From positions 1 through 64,000 of the forward strand of contig JAGVSM010000264.1 of the NCBI GenBank assembly GCA_022494885.1: DNA of 64,000 nt. The letters run 5' to 3'. This document shows positions 45,195-56,177 of this stretch, piece by piece (the first letter of the stretch is position 1; each line of letters begins with the position of its first letter). Source of the DNA: Micrasema longulum. Taxonomy: Eukaryota; Arthropoda; Insecta; Trichoptera; Brachycentridae. Both the position numbers and the translations under genes were made by a program. The notes beneath the pieces are model-generated. The model was not told the origin of the DNA, searched no databases, and worked only from the letters and a program-made list of their open reading frames with translations.

Positions 45195-46440
45195 TAATAA
45201 CAATGTTTTAAAAAAAATGATTTAAGTGAGATAGTATTTGAGTGAATAAAACTATGAAAGATTATTAATTATAAAATTAGCTTTCATACTATATCTTTTA
45301 AGTCTTTTAAAAGTTATTTACTTAATAATTTTGTAAATAATATATATATTTTTTAAAATCGATTTGGTTTCTTTTTACCGCCTTTTTGATTTTTAAAGGA
45401 AACGAAAGTTTTTCTGGTGGCTAGGTTTGTCTGGGGCTTCAAGATGTTATAGAAGGTAATTTAAAAAAAATTAACTTCGTTCTATACCAATTTTGTTTTT
45501 TTTTTTATTTCAATTTTGGTATTTTTTGTAATTCCTAATAATTTTTTATGATGTCTTTTATGTATTTGATATTTATAATGTACGCATTATACTGTAACAA
45601 TCATAATTATTTTATAAAAACTCGATAATCAAACAATTTACATGATCAGGGCCACGATTTTGATGGGAAGATAAAATATATCATCAAATTTATCTACAAA
45701 GTAAAATAAAGTTTTCTGTATGAAAAAAAGAATATGTTTACAATTTTTTTTCTAAAAATGTTCAATTACCGGTTACCGACAAAGATATTTTGAATTTTTA
45801 TATAAATACACACACTTTCATACATAAATATCGATATTAGTTTATTCCGTCTCAGTATATACCAATGAAGATAGCCGTTCATAATCGCAGCCCAGATAAA
45901 TGTATAAGTGTGAAAGCACTGTTTCCATTTTGTAAAAAAACAAATTGAAATGTAATCTAAATCACAAATAAATGTTTTAAATACGTCATATATTTATTTT
46001 ACGTGGGTTCTTGAAAGTGCAATTTTTTACATGGGGGAAAATTCGCATATTTTTATGGAAAGATAAACAAGATTTCAAGAGATCGAAACTTTTTAGATTA
46101 TTAAAAATACGATTAAACTTCTTGTTGAATTTTGTTAAAAATTTATTCAATCATAGAGCACAAATTGTTTTCTTTGAAGATCTGAAATTCGGAGGACGCT
46201 CAAGTTAAACAAAAGCGCTCTGTGACCGCATAAATTGAACTTATAGTAAAACAAAACCAATAAGTTCAATAGAAACTTTTTATCTACATCATTACTTTGG
46301 TTGAATTATTTGTAATTTCCTTTTTACTGTTCAACTTTTCTCTAGTTTTGCTGACAAAAGTTAAATTATCTGTACCGAAATGGAATTTTTATGTTTCGCA
46401 TGCTGTATTTTATCATAACTGACGGTTTGTATTGATTTTC
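45195..46440. other. AT-rich stretch upstream of the candidate gene
   Basis: No frame or repeat supported. Composition changes sharply at about 46440, where CpG-richer sequence begins. Confidence 0.5.
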
Positions 46441-46848
46441 AGTTCGTTCGAGTGACTCCTTTGTATCGTCGCCGTGGCTTTATGGATGGGATATAAAACA
46501 AAACCAGCCAATATCAGCTTCTATCATCACTACGTGGAGTATTGATATGCAATCACCCGAGATCTACAAAGTCTGATACTCGGCCGATACGAAAATAGAC
46601 CGCGATGTCTATCTGTATCAACTCGACATTTAGGATAGGACAAGTATACGCGAGAGTCCTAACTGGGATGGAAGAAAATGAAGCGAGAACACTCAGCTCA
46701 GGATACTTAAGTCCAGATTATGAGTGAGTTGGTACGAGACGTAATAATGTCACCGTCAACTCAGAAGTAGTCCTGAATTCAATGTTATATATAACCGTCG
46801 CCGGGCTATGGACCGACTAGTTTATTAGTGAAGTGTTTGCGGTAAAGT
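46441..46848 (+). promoter_or_regulatory. Putative promoter region of the 47-kb gene
   Basis: Sequence is richer in GC and CpG than the rest of the window. A perfect TATATATAA lies at 46786-46794. Possible starts lie 30-41 bases downstream: CGACTAG around 46816, or TTAGTG around 46827. A stretch 'ttgattttcag' ending at 46441 also resembles a splice acceptor, so part of this could instead be an upstream non-coding exon. Confidence 0.45.
46786..46794 (+). promoter_or_regulatory. TATA box candidate
   Basis: TATATATAA, 290 bases upstream of the candidate start codon, inside the CpG-richer block. TATA-like strings are common in AT-rich DNA, but this one sits where a promoter would be expected. 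Confidence 0.45.
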
Positions 46849-47101
46849 ATGCTTGCGCTGTAACTATTTCAAACGTTGATTATTCAATTAGTGAAGCTAA
46901 TCAGGTGTTGATCGGGAATGCAGTGAGTAAAGTGCGTCAAAAAGTCGTTTACGACACGTTGGAAAAAGCAGTTGCTAAGTGAACGCCTCCGCGAATGCGC
47001 GTAAATTTTGTAACCCACTAATGCCGCCGGAATTTCTGGAGGAAGTACGCGAACTCGTCGTCATCCGAATGAACGATGAGACAAATCATAGAAGTGGCTG
47101 A
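46849..47101 (+). promoter_or_regulatory. Cluster of four upstream ORFs in the putative leader
   Basis: Start codons at 46849 (4 codons plus stop), 46918 (2 codons), 46995 (8 codons, ending TAA at 47019-47021) and 47021 (26 codons, ending TGA at 47099-47101). The third and fourth overlap as TAATG. The fourth overlaps the main start at 47076 in a different frame. If this leader is transcribed, ribosomes would have to bypass or reinitiate, which usually lowers translation. Confidence 0.4.
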
Positions 47102-47439
47102 TAAGGCGGTTTCCACAGATGACCTGATCCCCGAAGAAAAGGAACAATTTAGAAAGAGTATTCTGGACGTTGCTCGCCTGGAAACCGTTTTAGCGGCTCT
47201 CGTTGAGAGTAAGGTTGTTGCGATACGCACCGAAAATGAAAAGAACGGATCCAATCACTCCAGTCCGGTCGCTATCCTGGCCGGGAGGATCAATAAACGC
47301 TTCCAGAGTAACTCGACTGTATCTTCGGAGAAAATCAGCAAGCACAAGTTGAGCATAGACAATGTTCGCAGTGCGGAGGAAGGGAAACTACCCGGCGACG
47401 AGGGGAGCGGCAGGCCAGAGGGGGAGGTGACCCTACAAG
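47076..47439 (+). CDS. Putative first coding exon, product unknown
   Basis: An open frame of 121 codons plus one base, starting at the first ATG after an in-frame stop (TGA at 47070-47072) with A at -3. It runs into a consensus splice donor, AAG|GTAAGT, at 47439/47440. If unspliced the frame would end at 47474. Base composition is near 50% GC against roughly 30% around it, and CpG is frequent. The protein begins 'MRQIIEVADKAVSTDDLIPE', has a probable helical, charged segment (residues about 20-55, 'QFRKSILDVARLETVLAALV'), then a Ser/Lys-rich, probably disordered part ending in Gly/Glu-rich sequence. No signal peptide, membrane segment or known domain is recognised. Later exons are not identified in the window. 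A short non-LTR or LTR element ORF is the main alternative. Confidence 0.6.
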
Positions 47440-47445
47440 GTAAGT
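47440..47445 (+). promoter_or_regulatory. Splice donor candidate
   Basis: GTAAGT directly after AAG, a perfect match to the strong eukaryotic donor consensus, at the end of the GC-rich open frame. Composition returns to AT-rich about 100-150 bases later, as expected on entering an intron. Confidence 0.6.
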
Positions 47446-47694
47446 TGCGTAGGAGAAAACCTCATATCTTGTGATATTATGTATATTATCTATTTTGCTC
47501 TAGATAGGTGCTCTGGACTCTGTCCCTCGCTTGTTAGAGATAATTGACAACCCAAGAACTTTCAATCTCGAGTACGGTAGATGGTAATGCTTTGATATTT
47601 TATTCGTCATACGTATTTTATTGCGTGATTTTTATTTATTAAAGCAAAATATTGTCAAAAAGTGTATGTATTTATTTATTTGACACTTTATATA

Positions 47695-48110
47695 CATATA
47701 CAATATATATACATATAAGGGCGGGCATATTGCTTTAAGGCTATTTCTTCCTACCTACCCAAACCGGTCAGTTTGAGAAAATTATAAATACACGGACATA
47801 TCGAATCTTACAATTTTAAACAAAAATTAAAAACAAAGATTAACAAAAAAAAAATTTAAAAAAAAATTATCACCATACTATGAAGAGAGGATAGGAAGGA
47901 AAGAAGAAGGATAAAGGAACAATTTAAATATTTAGATAGTGACATTTTAATCTTGACTTAAATGTAAATAAAGAAGTGGCGTCTTTAACATTAGTGGGTA
48001 GATTATTCCACAATCGAGCGGGTACAACTGTGTACATCTTTTTCGGTAAAAACCAAGATTATTCTTATTCGCAATCATTAAATTATTCCAGAATATAAAT
48101 TAGATTGTAC
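47695..48110 (-). pseudogene. LINE family D, C-terminal tail and 3' end, minus strand
   Basis: Minus strand: 'TVVPARLWNNLPTNVKDATS', then 'LFTFKSRLKCHYLNI' and stop. The untranslated region follows and ends with the reverse of 'agggcgggcatattgcttta' near 47717. Matches the plus-strand copy at 36640-36995. If the 47-kb exon is real, this lies in its first intron. Confidence 0.83.
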
Positions 48111-48579
48111 TTCTGAGAAAAAAAAAACTTATATCATCTTTGTGGGACAAAAATTGACAATAATGGCGTTCTCTCAAAGAATTATTTATGATTAAATAAA
48201 TCGGTGAGACATATTTTATGAAGTATAATAATGCTTAATATCTTTTGAAAATATCTTATTTCTGTCCTAAATATAGAAAAAAATATGACCACTAAGCATA
48301 GCTACAAATTGGATACATTATCAATATAGTATTGTGTTAAGCATTAATTTATTTAGTACAAACAGTTATCTTTACTACGGTTTTAGATAACAATATCCTA
48401 CAAATAGAAGAATTATGGAACATGTTATAAAAGATTATACAGTTGTAGGTAAGATGCGAGTAATTAATTTGAAAACTGGTGTTTACCAGCACAAGATTTA
48501 AATATAATAACATTTACAACTAGAAAATGTTTTTTTTTTATTTTTGGAAATTAATAATTATTTTAACATACTATTATGC
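48111..48579. other. AT-rich stretch, nothing recognised
   Basis: No frame or repeat supported. Confidence 0.5.
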
Positions 48580-48665
48580 AAACCGGGTTGTGGTCCCGTG
48601 GAAATATTGTGAACTCACGAACCAAAGGTCCCTGGTTCAAATCTCACTCTACCACTGCTCGATAA
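48580..48665 (+). repeat. SINE S1, head only
   Basis: 'aaaccgggttgtggtcccgt', 'ggttcaaatctcactctacc'. The body after the B box is missing; an AAATAAAAATAAAA run follows. Confidence 0.75.
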
Positions 48666-48669
48666 ATAA

Positions 48670-49048
48670 AAATAAAACAGGCTTTACTTATAAACCTTGT
48701 ATTAAGTTGGCATGGTGGTAGAAATGAGGAAATTCAGTGGTTTTTTATGATTATTTTTTTATTTGACTATCAAACTAAGCCAAATTTGTTTTTTTTAGTA
48801 TGTACTATTATCAGCGCTATGATTTTTTATGTTTTGTATTTATGAAATTACTGTGCTTCTTCTCGGTCGGTTCTGCTGATTGTTCCGGTGAATTAGCGTA
48901 AACCGGAAATTTTCCACAACTCTCTTATCATTGGTTGATTCATATGAAGTAGTGACGTCGTTCAGAGTACTTTGTTTTTATTAAAATACTTCTTGTACAT
49001 TTTTAAGAAACTTAGCGGTACAATTTAATATTCTAATTTTTACCGCGC
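48670..49048. other. AT-rich stretch, nothing recognised
   Basis: A short GC-richer patch at 48855-48965 could not be assigned. Confidence 0.4.
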
Positions 49049-49795
49049 TGAATGAACAACAACAACAACAAACCATCACTCCGTTTCCCCGTAAGGCAGA
49101 GAGGATAGAACGCCACAACACTCTATATTTGCATACAGATCTCGTTTCCTCTACATTCATACATCTTTTCATGCACGCGCGCCGATTATTCCGGCTTTTG
49201 ACATGTCCATCTTCAAGTATTAGTTGGATTTGGTCATGCCATGTCTTTCTCGGCCTTTCTCTATTTCTGCATCCATCAACATTCGCATTAAAAACATTCT
49301 TAGCCGTTCTTTCGCTGTCCATTCGTTATTTATGTCCAAACCAGCGCAGAGCTCCTTTCTTGATTTTGTCGATAATGGTTGTCTCAGCCTTACATAATGT
49401 ACGGATCTCAACATTTGTGCATCTATCGTACATAGTTTTACCACATATTTGCCTGAGAGATCGCATTTCGACAGCATTCAGCCTACTTTCGTCCCTGTTT
49501 TTCCAAGTCCCTACTTCGCTTCCATACATCAGGGTCGGGACCAGGACTCCGTTGTGAACTGCATATTTTGCCTCTTGTGACAAACATTTATTTACCAAGG
49601 TTTATTTAAGTGCACCGTTCGCTCTGTTCCTGGCACTCACCCTCCTTTCATTTTCACAAATTCCTCTACTTGTTTAAGTATAACTCCATTCACAGTGATT
49701 TCACATTTAGTCATACTTTTATTTCTTTCAAAAACCATCACATTCGATTTATCGACATTCATCAGCAAATCGCTTCCCTTGCATACCTACATCGT
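49049..49795 (-). pseudogene. RTE-like LINE family R-A, 3' fragment, copy 3, minus strand
   Basis: Minus strand, from about 49795: 'MNVDKSNVMVFERNK', then 'VNKCLSQEAKYAVHNGVLVP', 'SRLNAVEMRSLRQICGKTMY', 'IIDKIKKGALRWFGH', and 'TWHDQIQLILEDGHVKSRNN' to the end. Frame changes and one stop break it. The 3' end carries a (TTG)n tail at 49052-49070 (plus strand CAACAACAACAA). About 75% of the region after the catalytic box is kept. Confidence 0.88.
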
Positions 49796-49884
49796 AGACC
49801 TTTGATAAATGAATATGGCTGAAATCCCTCATATCTATCCCAAGGATAAGGCATAACTTTATTCCACGTTTATAATATTTTTTA

Positions 49885-50115
49885 AAAGCGTTTTTTTAAA
49901 TATATTTATTCTGCTTGTGTAAGAAAAGGTTTTAGGCGTATATATTGTTGTTGTATATTTAGTTATAAAGGTGCTAAACTTGCTTTGTTTTTTTGTTCTC
50001 AATATGTGTTATTTTCTAAATGATAATATTATTTATGTTCTGAATTGAGTTGTTGTAACTCCTGGGAATGTAATTCATCGTATTATACTTGTAAAATACT
50101 TTGTATTATATAATT
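49885..50115 (+). repeat. Dispersed repeat G (copy 2)
   Basis: Aligns along its length with 23365-23600; differs by several small indels. Confidence 0.75.
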
Positions 50116-50314
50116 TATAAATAAAAAATAAAAAATATTTTGCTGTTAATACTACTTAAAGGTACTTTAAAAAATATCATAATTAAACCCGTTTGAAAAC
50201 ATGAAAAAAAAAATATACATAAATTAGGCCCATTTATAAATAATGATTAATATTTAAGGCATTAACTTTGTGGACGAACATTTGATATCAATAAAATTTA
50301 GTTAATATTTGTAT

Positions 50315-50343
50315 CCTTCGAGACGTTTCCGTCTCTTGGTCAG
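50315..50343 (-). ncRNA. Possible hammerhead-ribozyme-like motif
   Basis: The minus strand reads CTGACCA, then 'gagacggaaacgtctc' (a 6-bp stem with GAAA loop), then GAAGG where GAAAC is expected. It is preceded by 'ttattagtgtc', close to 'taattagtgac' in front of the motif at 14917-14947. The two copies together suggest an ancestral CTGACGA-stem-GAAAC core. Confidence 0.32.
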
Positions 50344-51086
50344 GACACTAATAACACATAAACATAAAAATCGTTACACTAACAAGTTATATATAAATAT
50401 TTTCTAACATTTACCTACATTTATAAATCTTTGAAATAGCTCATATAAACTTGATAAACATGAGTGTGCTTTGTATTTTCATATCGATTTTACGTATCAA
50501 GTGCTAACCAATCAATAACACTGATAAATTAATTCATTAATGTTTTAAAACCCACCAATTTACGTTTTACAAGCAATATGACTACATTACGTACGTATTT
50601 TTTTAGATGAGACACATCAATTTATTTGTTTTTCTATTTTAATTAACTTGAGTAAACTGTAAACATTGGGATCGCTTCAATCTCAAAATGAAAGCAATAT
50701 CGTCAAGCAATATTTCAAACGGGAAGCATTTCCAACTCAAAGAAAAACGTTAAGGCATTTTTTGCGAAAAAAAATATAATTCAATATAACCCTTTTTGAC
50801 GAATTTTTTTTACAAATTTAAAAATGAACAATAATTATTGCATAGTGAGTAACCATTAATGAAACAACAGGAAACTAAAATCAACACACGGAAGACCTGA
50901 AGAAATATTAATGTACGGGAATGTTTGTAAAAGAGAAGCTAATGTAAACAAATGACACTATCGCATTTTTATTTATAGGTTAGAAAAATCACATAGGCCA
51001 AATTACAAACAAATATTTCATTTAAACACTGAGGATAAATCAAGCAAGCGAATGAGTGGGGTATAGCGGAATATTTGAGAGGATCT

Positions 51087-51127
51087 ATCGGTTCCTATGT
51101 AGGCAATGCCTGTTCTGAGGAACCGAT
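51087..51127. repeat. Nested hairpin
   Basis: 'atcggttcct' (51087-51096) pairs perfectly with 'aggaaccgat' (51118-51127), and the loop contains a second palindrome, 'aggcaatgcct'. No role is suggested by context. Confidence 0.8.
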
Positions 51128-52288
51128 GTATTGCGGCAAAAAAATAATAAAAATACAAAGGGTCGTATTTGCAAAAGTGTACACGGATATTATAAGTATG
51201 AATGTAACTTATAAGTATGCATATAATAAAATAAGTATATATATAACATATAGGTACAAATTAAGTTATAATTGTTAACAAATTTTTCGCTTCCCCTGTC
51301 TATCAACCATTTGCCAATTGTTTTCCCAAAACATGTTCTACCTTCGTTTTTCCAGATGTAAGGCACTAAATGATATAGGTTTGATCCCGTAAAAATAAAA
51401 GATCTTTGAAACACCGCTACACCATTCATTTTTTTTAACAGCCATTATTTTTTTTTTCTAAAAATAAGATCAATGCATTCTTTTGAGATATGTTTGAGTA
51501 TTAATAGAAAGTTTTCGGAAAAATATAATTAATAGTTTTTTGGCCATATTCGTTACTAAACCTAGGTACCTACTGACAAGCTTTCATTTCATACAAGTCT
51601 TGTGTCGCGTACATGTAAATTGTAAATACGTTTTTTTATAGGTAAAGTCTGAATGATATCTAGTAACTTATATTAGCCACGAAACAGCATTTAAGGATAT
51701 CTTTAATAATTTTACCTTTAATCAAACGATTTATGTCTAATTAAATTAATATATTTGTAATCAAATGATTTAAAATCAACACAGTCTATTTTCTATAACG
51801 GTTTCTAAGAAAAGTATTGTTGGTGTAATTTTAGATATTAATTTTCTTACATTTAGATACTTGAAGAAAACTAAAATATTTTGTTGAGATAAACCAAAGG
51901 TAGTTTTTTAGTATTTGCATAAGTGTGGTGTACTGCTCAATAAAACTCTAAATAATTAATTGATTATGGAAGATATATTGTAAAATTATTCGCACATTTT
52001 ATTCAATACTAGCGCAAAAAGATCCAGCGAGATCATCTCTGGCGAGCGACTTTCATAATATCTTGTTAGCTCACGCATGCGGAAGTTACACTGTGCGCAT
52101 TTTGATTTGCACGAGCTTAAACGCTAAATTTGTACGAAAAAAATAAATGTGGCTAAACTGTGGTTTGAGAGAGATAGACTACGTTACATAGCGGTAAATC
52201 ATGCTTTAGGGGGAGAAAACAATATACATAATCCGTGCAGTGTCGGGACATGCGCAGATAGAACATCTGTAACTTAACTTGGAACATG

Positions 52289-52402
52289 CGTCTTCTTCTT
52301 CTTCAGCCTTGTTCTTTCCACTACTGGATAAAGACCTCTTCCAAACGTCTCCATTCCTTCCCATTGTTGTGTGCTAACCTCGTTTCCAACCCTTTTTGCC
52401 TT
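52289..52402 (-). pseudogene. RTE-like LINE, terminal C-terminal fragment
   Basis: Minus strand: 'GKEWRRLEEVFIQ', stop, 'WKEQG', then a GAAGAAGAAGAAGA tail. This is the last segment of an RTE-type RT followed by its simple-repeat tail. About 110 bases only. Confidence 0.65.
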
Positions 52403-52404
52403 TT

Positions 52405-53035
52405 GTCATATTAAAAACAATCGCAATCCCTAGTTATATTCTATATGAGTGTCATCTTTTGTATTTTGACCACACACATTTTTCCCAATTAGTATTGTTT
52501 CCTATTTCTTTCACACAAGAGTTATTTATTACATCTTTTTTGGTGGTCATCTCTGGTGGTCATTTACTTGTACACGTCAATAATTTATTGTCTTAATGCG
52601 TTTGTGTAATATTGTTCAAATTTATCTTTTATGCCTAAAAGAGCAGATGTCTTTTGGTTAAAGGATCATATCTTTAAGCTCTAAGAAGTTTGCATTCATT
52701 TAATACAATACTTAAATTCCGATTGTTAGATATTGGTTATCTTGCGATTTCTCCAAGTTGCACCTTTTTTAACTGAAGCTATTATTATCCCTTCCATTTA
52801 ATGTAAAGATACACTTTATAACCCAATACATTGGTTCCAGGAGGACACATTGAAATTAGATTCCTAACTTAGTACGTCGTGACTACGACAATTTATTATT
52901 AAATGTAAACTTAAATATTATTAATTATAAGTACAGTAAACCCAACGAGTGTAGATGGAGACATCTTGTTATCTTCAAAAGTGAACTAAATAAAACGATA
53001 CCATCTTCGAAGCTGCCTTTTAACTGCCGGTAACC
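52405..53035. other. AT-rich stretch, no gene seen
   Basis: No frame or repeat supported. Confidence 0.5.
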
Positions 53036-53038
53036 TGA

Positions 53039-54080
53039 CAAGGGCTATTGCGTCACTGTATAAGGACAGCACAGCATGTGTGAAGTTGAATGGGTCATTC
53101 ACATCGTGGTTTAATATTCCGAAAGGAGTCAAACAGGGATGTGTAATGTCACCATGGTTGTTCAACATATACATCGATAACTGTATGAAAGAACTGAAAG
53201 ATTTAAGAATGGGAGCAAAAATGATTGGTATAACTGTTAACTGTCTTCTGTATGCGGATGATGCCGTGCTTCTTGCTAGCAGCAAAGAAGACCTTCCATT
53301 CTTGGTAACAAAAGTCTACGATGTATGCAAGAAAAGCGATTTGCTTATGAATGTTGATAAATCGAAAGTGATAGTTTTTGAAAGGGATGAAAATATAACT
53401 AAATGTGAGATCAGCGTGAACGGAGATATTCTGAATCAGGTAGAAGAATTTGTGTACCTGGGAAGTATGTTTACTAGGGACGGAAAGGCCGAGAAAGATA
53501 TTGAAAGGAGGGTGAGTGTCGGGAACAGGGTGAACGGTGCACTAAAATCTACTTTGGCAAACAAATGTTTATCGCAGGAGGCTAAACTAGCAGTTCACAA
53601 CGAAGTTCTAGTTCCAACTCTAATGTATGGGAGCGAAGTATGGAATTGGAAAAATAATAATGAAAGTAGGTTGAATGCTGTCGAAATGCGATCCCTCAGG
53701 CGAATGTGTGGTAAAACGATGCATGATAGGTTCACAAATGTCGAGATCCGTGAAGTGTGTAAGCTGAGACATGCATTTTTATTATTATTGACAGAATCAA
53801 GAAAGGGGTGCTGCGTTGGTTTGGACATGTAGAGCGAATGGGCAGCGAAAGAACGGCTAAAAGGATCTACGATGCAAATGTTGATGGATGCAGAAAACGA
53901 GGAAGACCGAGAAAGACATGGCACGATCAAGTCCATCAAATACTTGAAGATGGACAGGTCAAAAGTAGGAATAATCGGCGTGCGTGCATGAGAAGATGTA
54001 TGAATGTAGAGGAAGCGAGGTCTGTATGCCAAGATAGAGTGTTATGACGTTCTATCCGTTTGTTGTTGTTGTTATATATC
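53039..54080 (+). pseudogene. RTE-like LINE family R-A, longest copy, RT C-terminal two-thirds
   Basis: An open frame of 250 codons at 53080-53832. In order: 'FNIPKGVKQGCVMSPWLFNI' (RT fingers/palm motif), 'LLYADDAVLLASS' with the catalytic YADD (about residues 58-61), 'NVDKSKVIVFERDENI' and 'EEFVYLGSMFTRDGKAEKDI' (thumb entry), 'EVLVPTLMYGSEVWNW', and 'AVEMRSLRRMCGKTMHD'. Near 53775-53795 a small TTATTATT insertion shifts the frame. The continuation at 53808-54047 reads 'WFGHVERMGSERTAKRIYDA' to 'RSVCQDRVL'. The tail is (TTG)n at 54061-54075. The endonuclease and N-terminal RT are missing. Reference copy for the family. Confidence 0.92.
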
Positions 54081-54504
54081 ATTAATTTAAACTTACTTAA
54101 GTATCAACTAATAAGTACATTGCGAATGATAGCGGCCGCTTTATTACCCTAGAAAAAACAACGGGAAATATAAATTTATACACCTACAATTCTCTTCTCG
54201 AGGACTATCGACTTTATTTTTGAATTAAGAATAATAAATCATAGGTATTCTTGGTATTGGTAAAATAACAAATAATCTTCTTAAAGTTATTTCCTTTCTA
54301 TCAAACATCCTCTTCGTGTTCTAATTTACAAATTTATTAATATCTAACGAGATAGTGTATTTATTTTCCTTTCATTTTGACATAAAACAGACGTATATTA
54401 TGTAAAATAGTAATGCGCATATCGATATATGAAAATATTCGATTGCTTTATTACCAATTAAGTAGGTTTATTAAGAAAATAAAAATTAATGAGTTTTTAA
54501 GATT

Positions 54505-54655
54505 TACCCAAGTATTTCAATTTTGAAGGTCATTTTCAACGAGTTGTAAATAACTCACTATTGGAAATTATGAATCGAATTTTGGTAAATCGTAGAACCT
54601 TGGATCCGTGAGTCCGCGAAACTAGCCACGGAACCACAAGCCAGTTCGTATTTTT
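54505..54655 (-). repeat. SINE S1, minus strand
   Basis: Reverse complement: 'ggcttgtggttccgtggcta', then 'gcggactcacggatcc', then 'gttatttacaactcgttgaa' and 'aaatacttgggtaaatc'. Confidence 0.8.
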
Positions 54656-54834
54656 CGTTTGATTATTCAGGAGCTATTGTTATTATAAAGTACACTGGCA
54701 GCTTTACTGATGCGGATAAATCTAATGCTCTTAATTTGAAATAAATATATACAAACAGAATGTTAAGGTTAACTATATCTTTTTTTTTTCAATTTTAATA
54801 CAAAATTTATTTATAGAGTACAATTTACTTTCGG

Positions 54835-55095
54835 CTTCGTGGTGTAGTGGTCAGTGCGCTTGCCTACCATTCAAGAGGTCTCAGGTTCGATTCTTGACAT
54901 AATTGACACGAAATATTTATTGAAAAAGGTGTTTTCACACTAGAATATTTTATAGTCCCTGGACCTCTCACCTGAAGCGTACGACTGATCATCTTACCTT
55001 CGTGTAATAAAAATGATTAATATACGCTGTGATTGGTGTACCAATGCAGAGCCCCATGCACCATTGAGAGCGGAAAAAGGAATGATAAATGATAA
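54835..55095 (+). repeat. SINE E, best full-length copy
   Basis: A-box region 'tggtgtagtggtcagtgcgc', spacer 'ttgcctaccattcaagaggt', B box 'caggttcgattcttgac'. The non-tRNA body follows: 'acgaaatatttattgaaaaa', 'tatagtccctggacctctca', then the tail 'caatgcagagccccatgcac'. A- and B-box spacing is right for an RNA polymerase III promoter of tRNA origin. Reference copy for the family. Confidence 0.87.
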
Positions 55096-55505
55096 CAATA
55101 TACGTAATGTGTTTAAAATATATTTTTTGCTGATTTAAAAACAGATACGCAGTTAATATATCTTTAATATGGAGACGATTTTTTTTAGTATTTTGATTGA
55201 AAAATATACATATACATAAAAATACAAAAATATAAAAAACAAGACATTGATAGTTAAAAAACATATAATTTACGAAAAGTATATGAAACAAACCATACAT
55301 TATCATAAAATTCGAAAAAATATGGAATACAATAATAAAAACCTATTTTTTATTTTAAAAACCTAAACAAACATATTTTTAAGAAAATAAAATTAATAAC
55401 AATTAAAAAACACATTGAAGGACAAAAATTTAATTTAGAGTAAAACTTTCTGTAAAAAAACAACAAAAATGAATAAAAAATACTTTAAAAAAAGCGTAGA
55501 AAAAA

Positions 55506-55887
55506 TTACATTCTGATAACTTGTAAAAATTTATTAACATTAGATAATGAATTATTTTTAAATTGACTTAAGGACTTTTCAAAAACCCCTATCTTTCGCG
55601 TTGCACTTTTAAAACTTATTGTACTCCCTGCATATGCCAGAGAGGGGATTATAATATCCTGTATTCGAAGCAAAACACTCTGGATTACGCAGTCGTATAT
55701 AAGCGTGTAAGTTAATATTGCTAATGAGTGACGTGTCAACGTGATAATTAAGAATTTCGTATGGCCAGACGAAGTCTATTATATTTCGTCTCATTTCAAA
55801 GTTATCAATTTTGAAAATCGTTCGATTGAAAACAGACAGTTTCATACAAAGTATAATACTAACTAAACAAAGAAGAATAGATTTCAT
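55506..55887 (-). other. Unassigned open frames, possible small secreted protein
   Basis: A 92-codon minus frame (55887-55609) begins 'MKSILLCLVSIILCMKLSVF', which looks like a signal peptide, and ends with two Cys. A second frame overlapping its end continues to 55506. Base composition is background and no family is recognised. A chance frame in AT-rich DNA is quite possible. Confidence 0.22.
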
Positions 55888-56177
55888 TACTTAAGTATAC
55901 CTCGATAAAGAAGTTTGTAAAGCTTTGAAACCGGTCGGAATAAAAAATACAAAATAAGTGGTTAAAAACAAAGTTGTTTTCATTTATGTTATTATTTATT
56001 TATTATATATATACGGCCTAAGCCAATTACAACAGTTACATGAAGAAACATAAATGCAAGAAACTGAACAAAAAGAACATAAAACTATTTAGCAAAGACA
56101 AACAAGGGCAAAACAATAATTGTATACAATATATTCAAAAAAACGAAAGACCAAAAACTTTGAGCTAAACCATGCCA

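Larger units (their letters stand above)
50120..52285. other. AT-rich stretch, no gene seen
   Basis: Contains the hammerhead-like motif (50315-50343) and a small nested hairpin (51087-51127). No coding frame is supported. Confidence 0.5.

Noticed and set aside
47018..47254. 78-codon minus-strand frame
   Set aside because: Antisense to the candidate exon; the splice donor and start context favour the plus strand.
49129..49557. 142-codon plus-strand frame
   Set aside because: Antisense shadow of the minus-strand LINE family R-A copy.
53595..54032. 145-codon minus-strand frame
   Set aside because: Antisense shadow of the plus-strand LINE family R-A copy.
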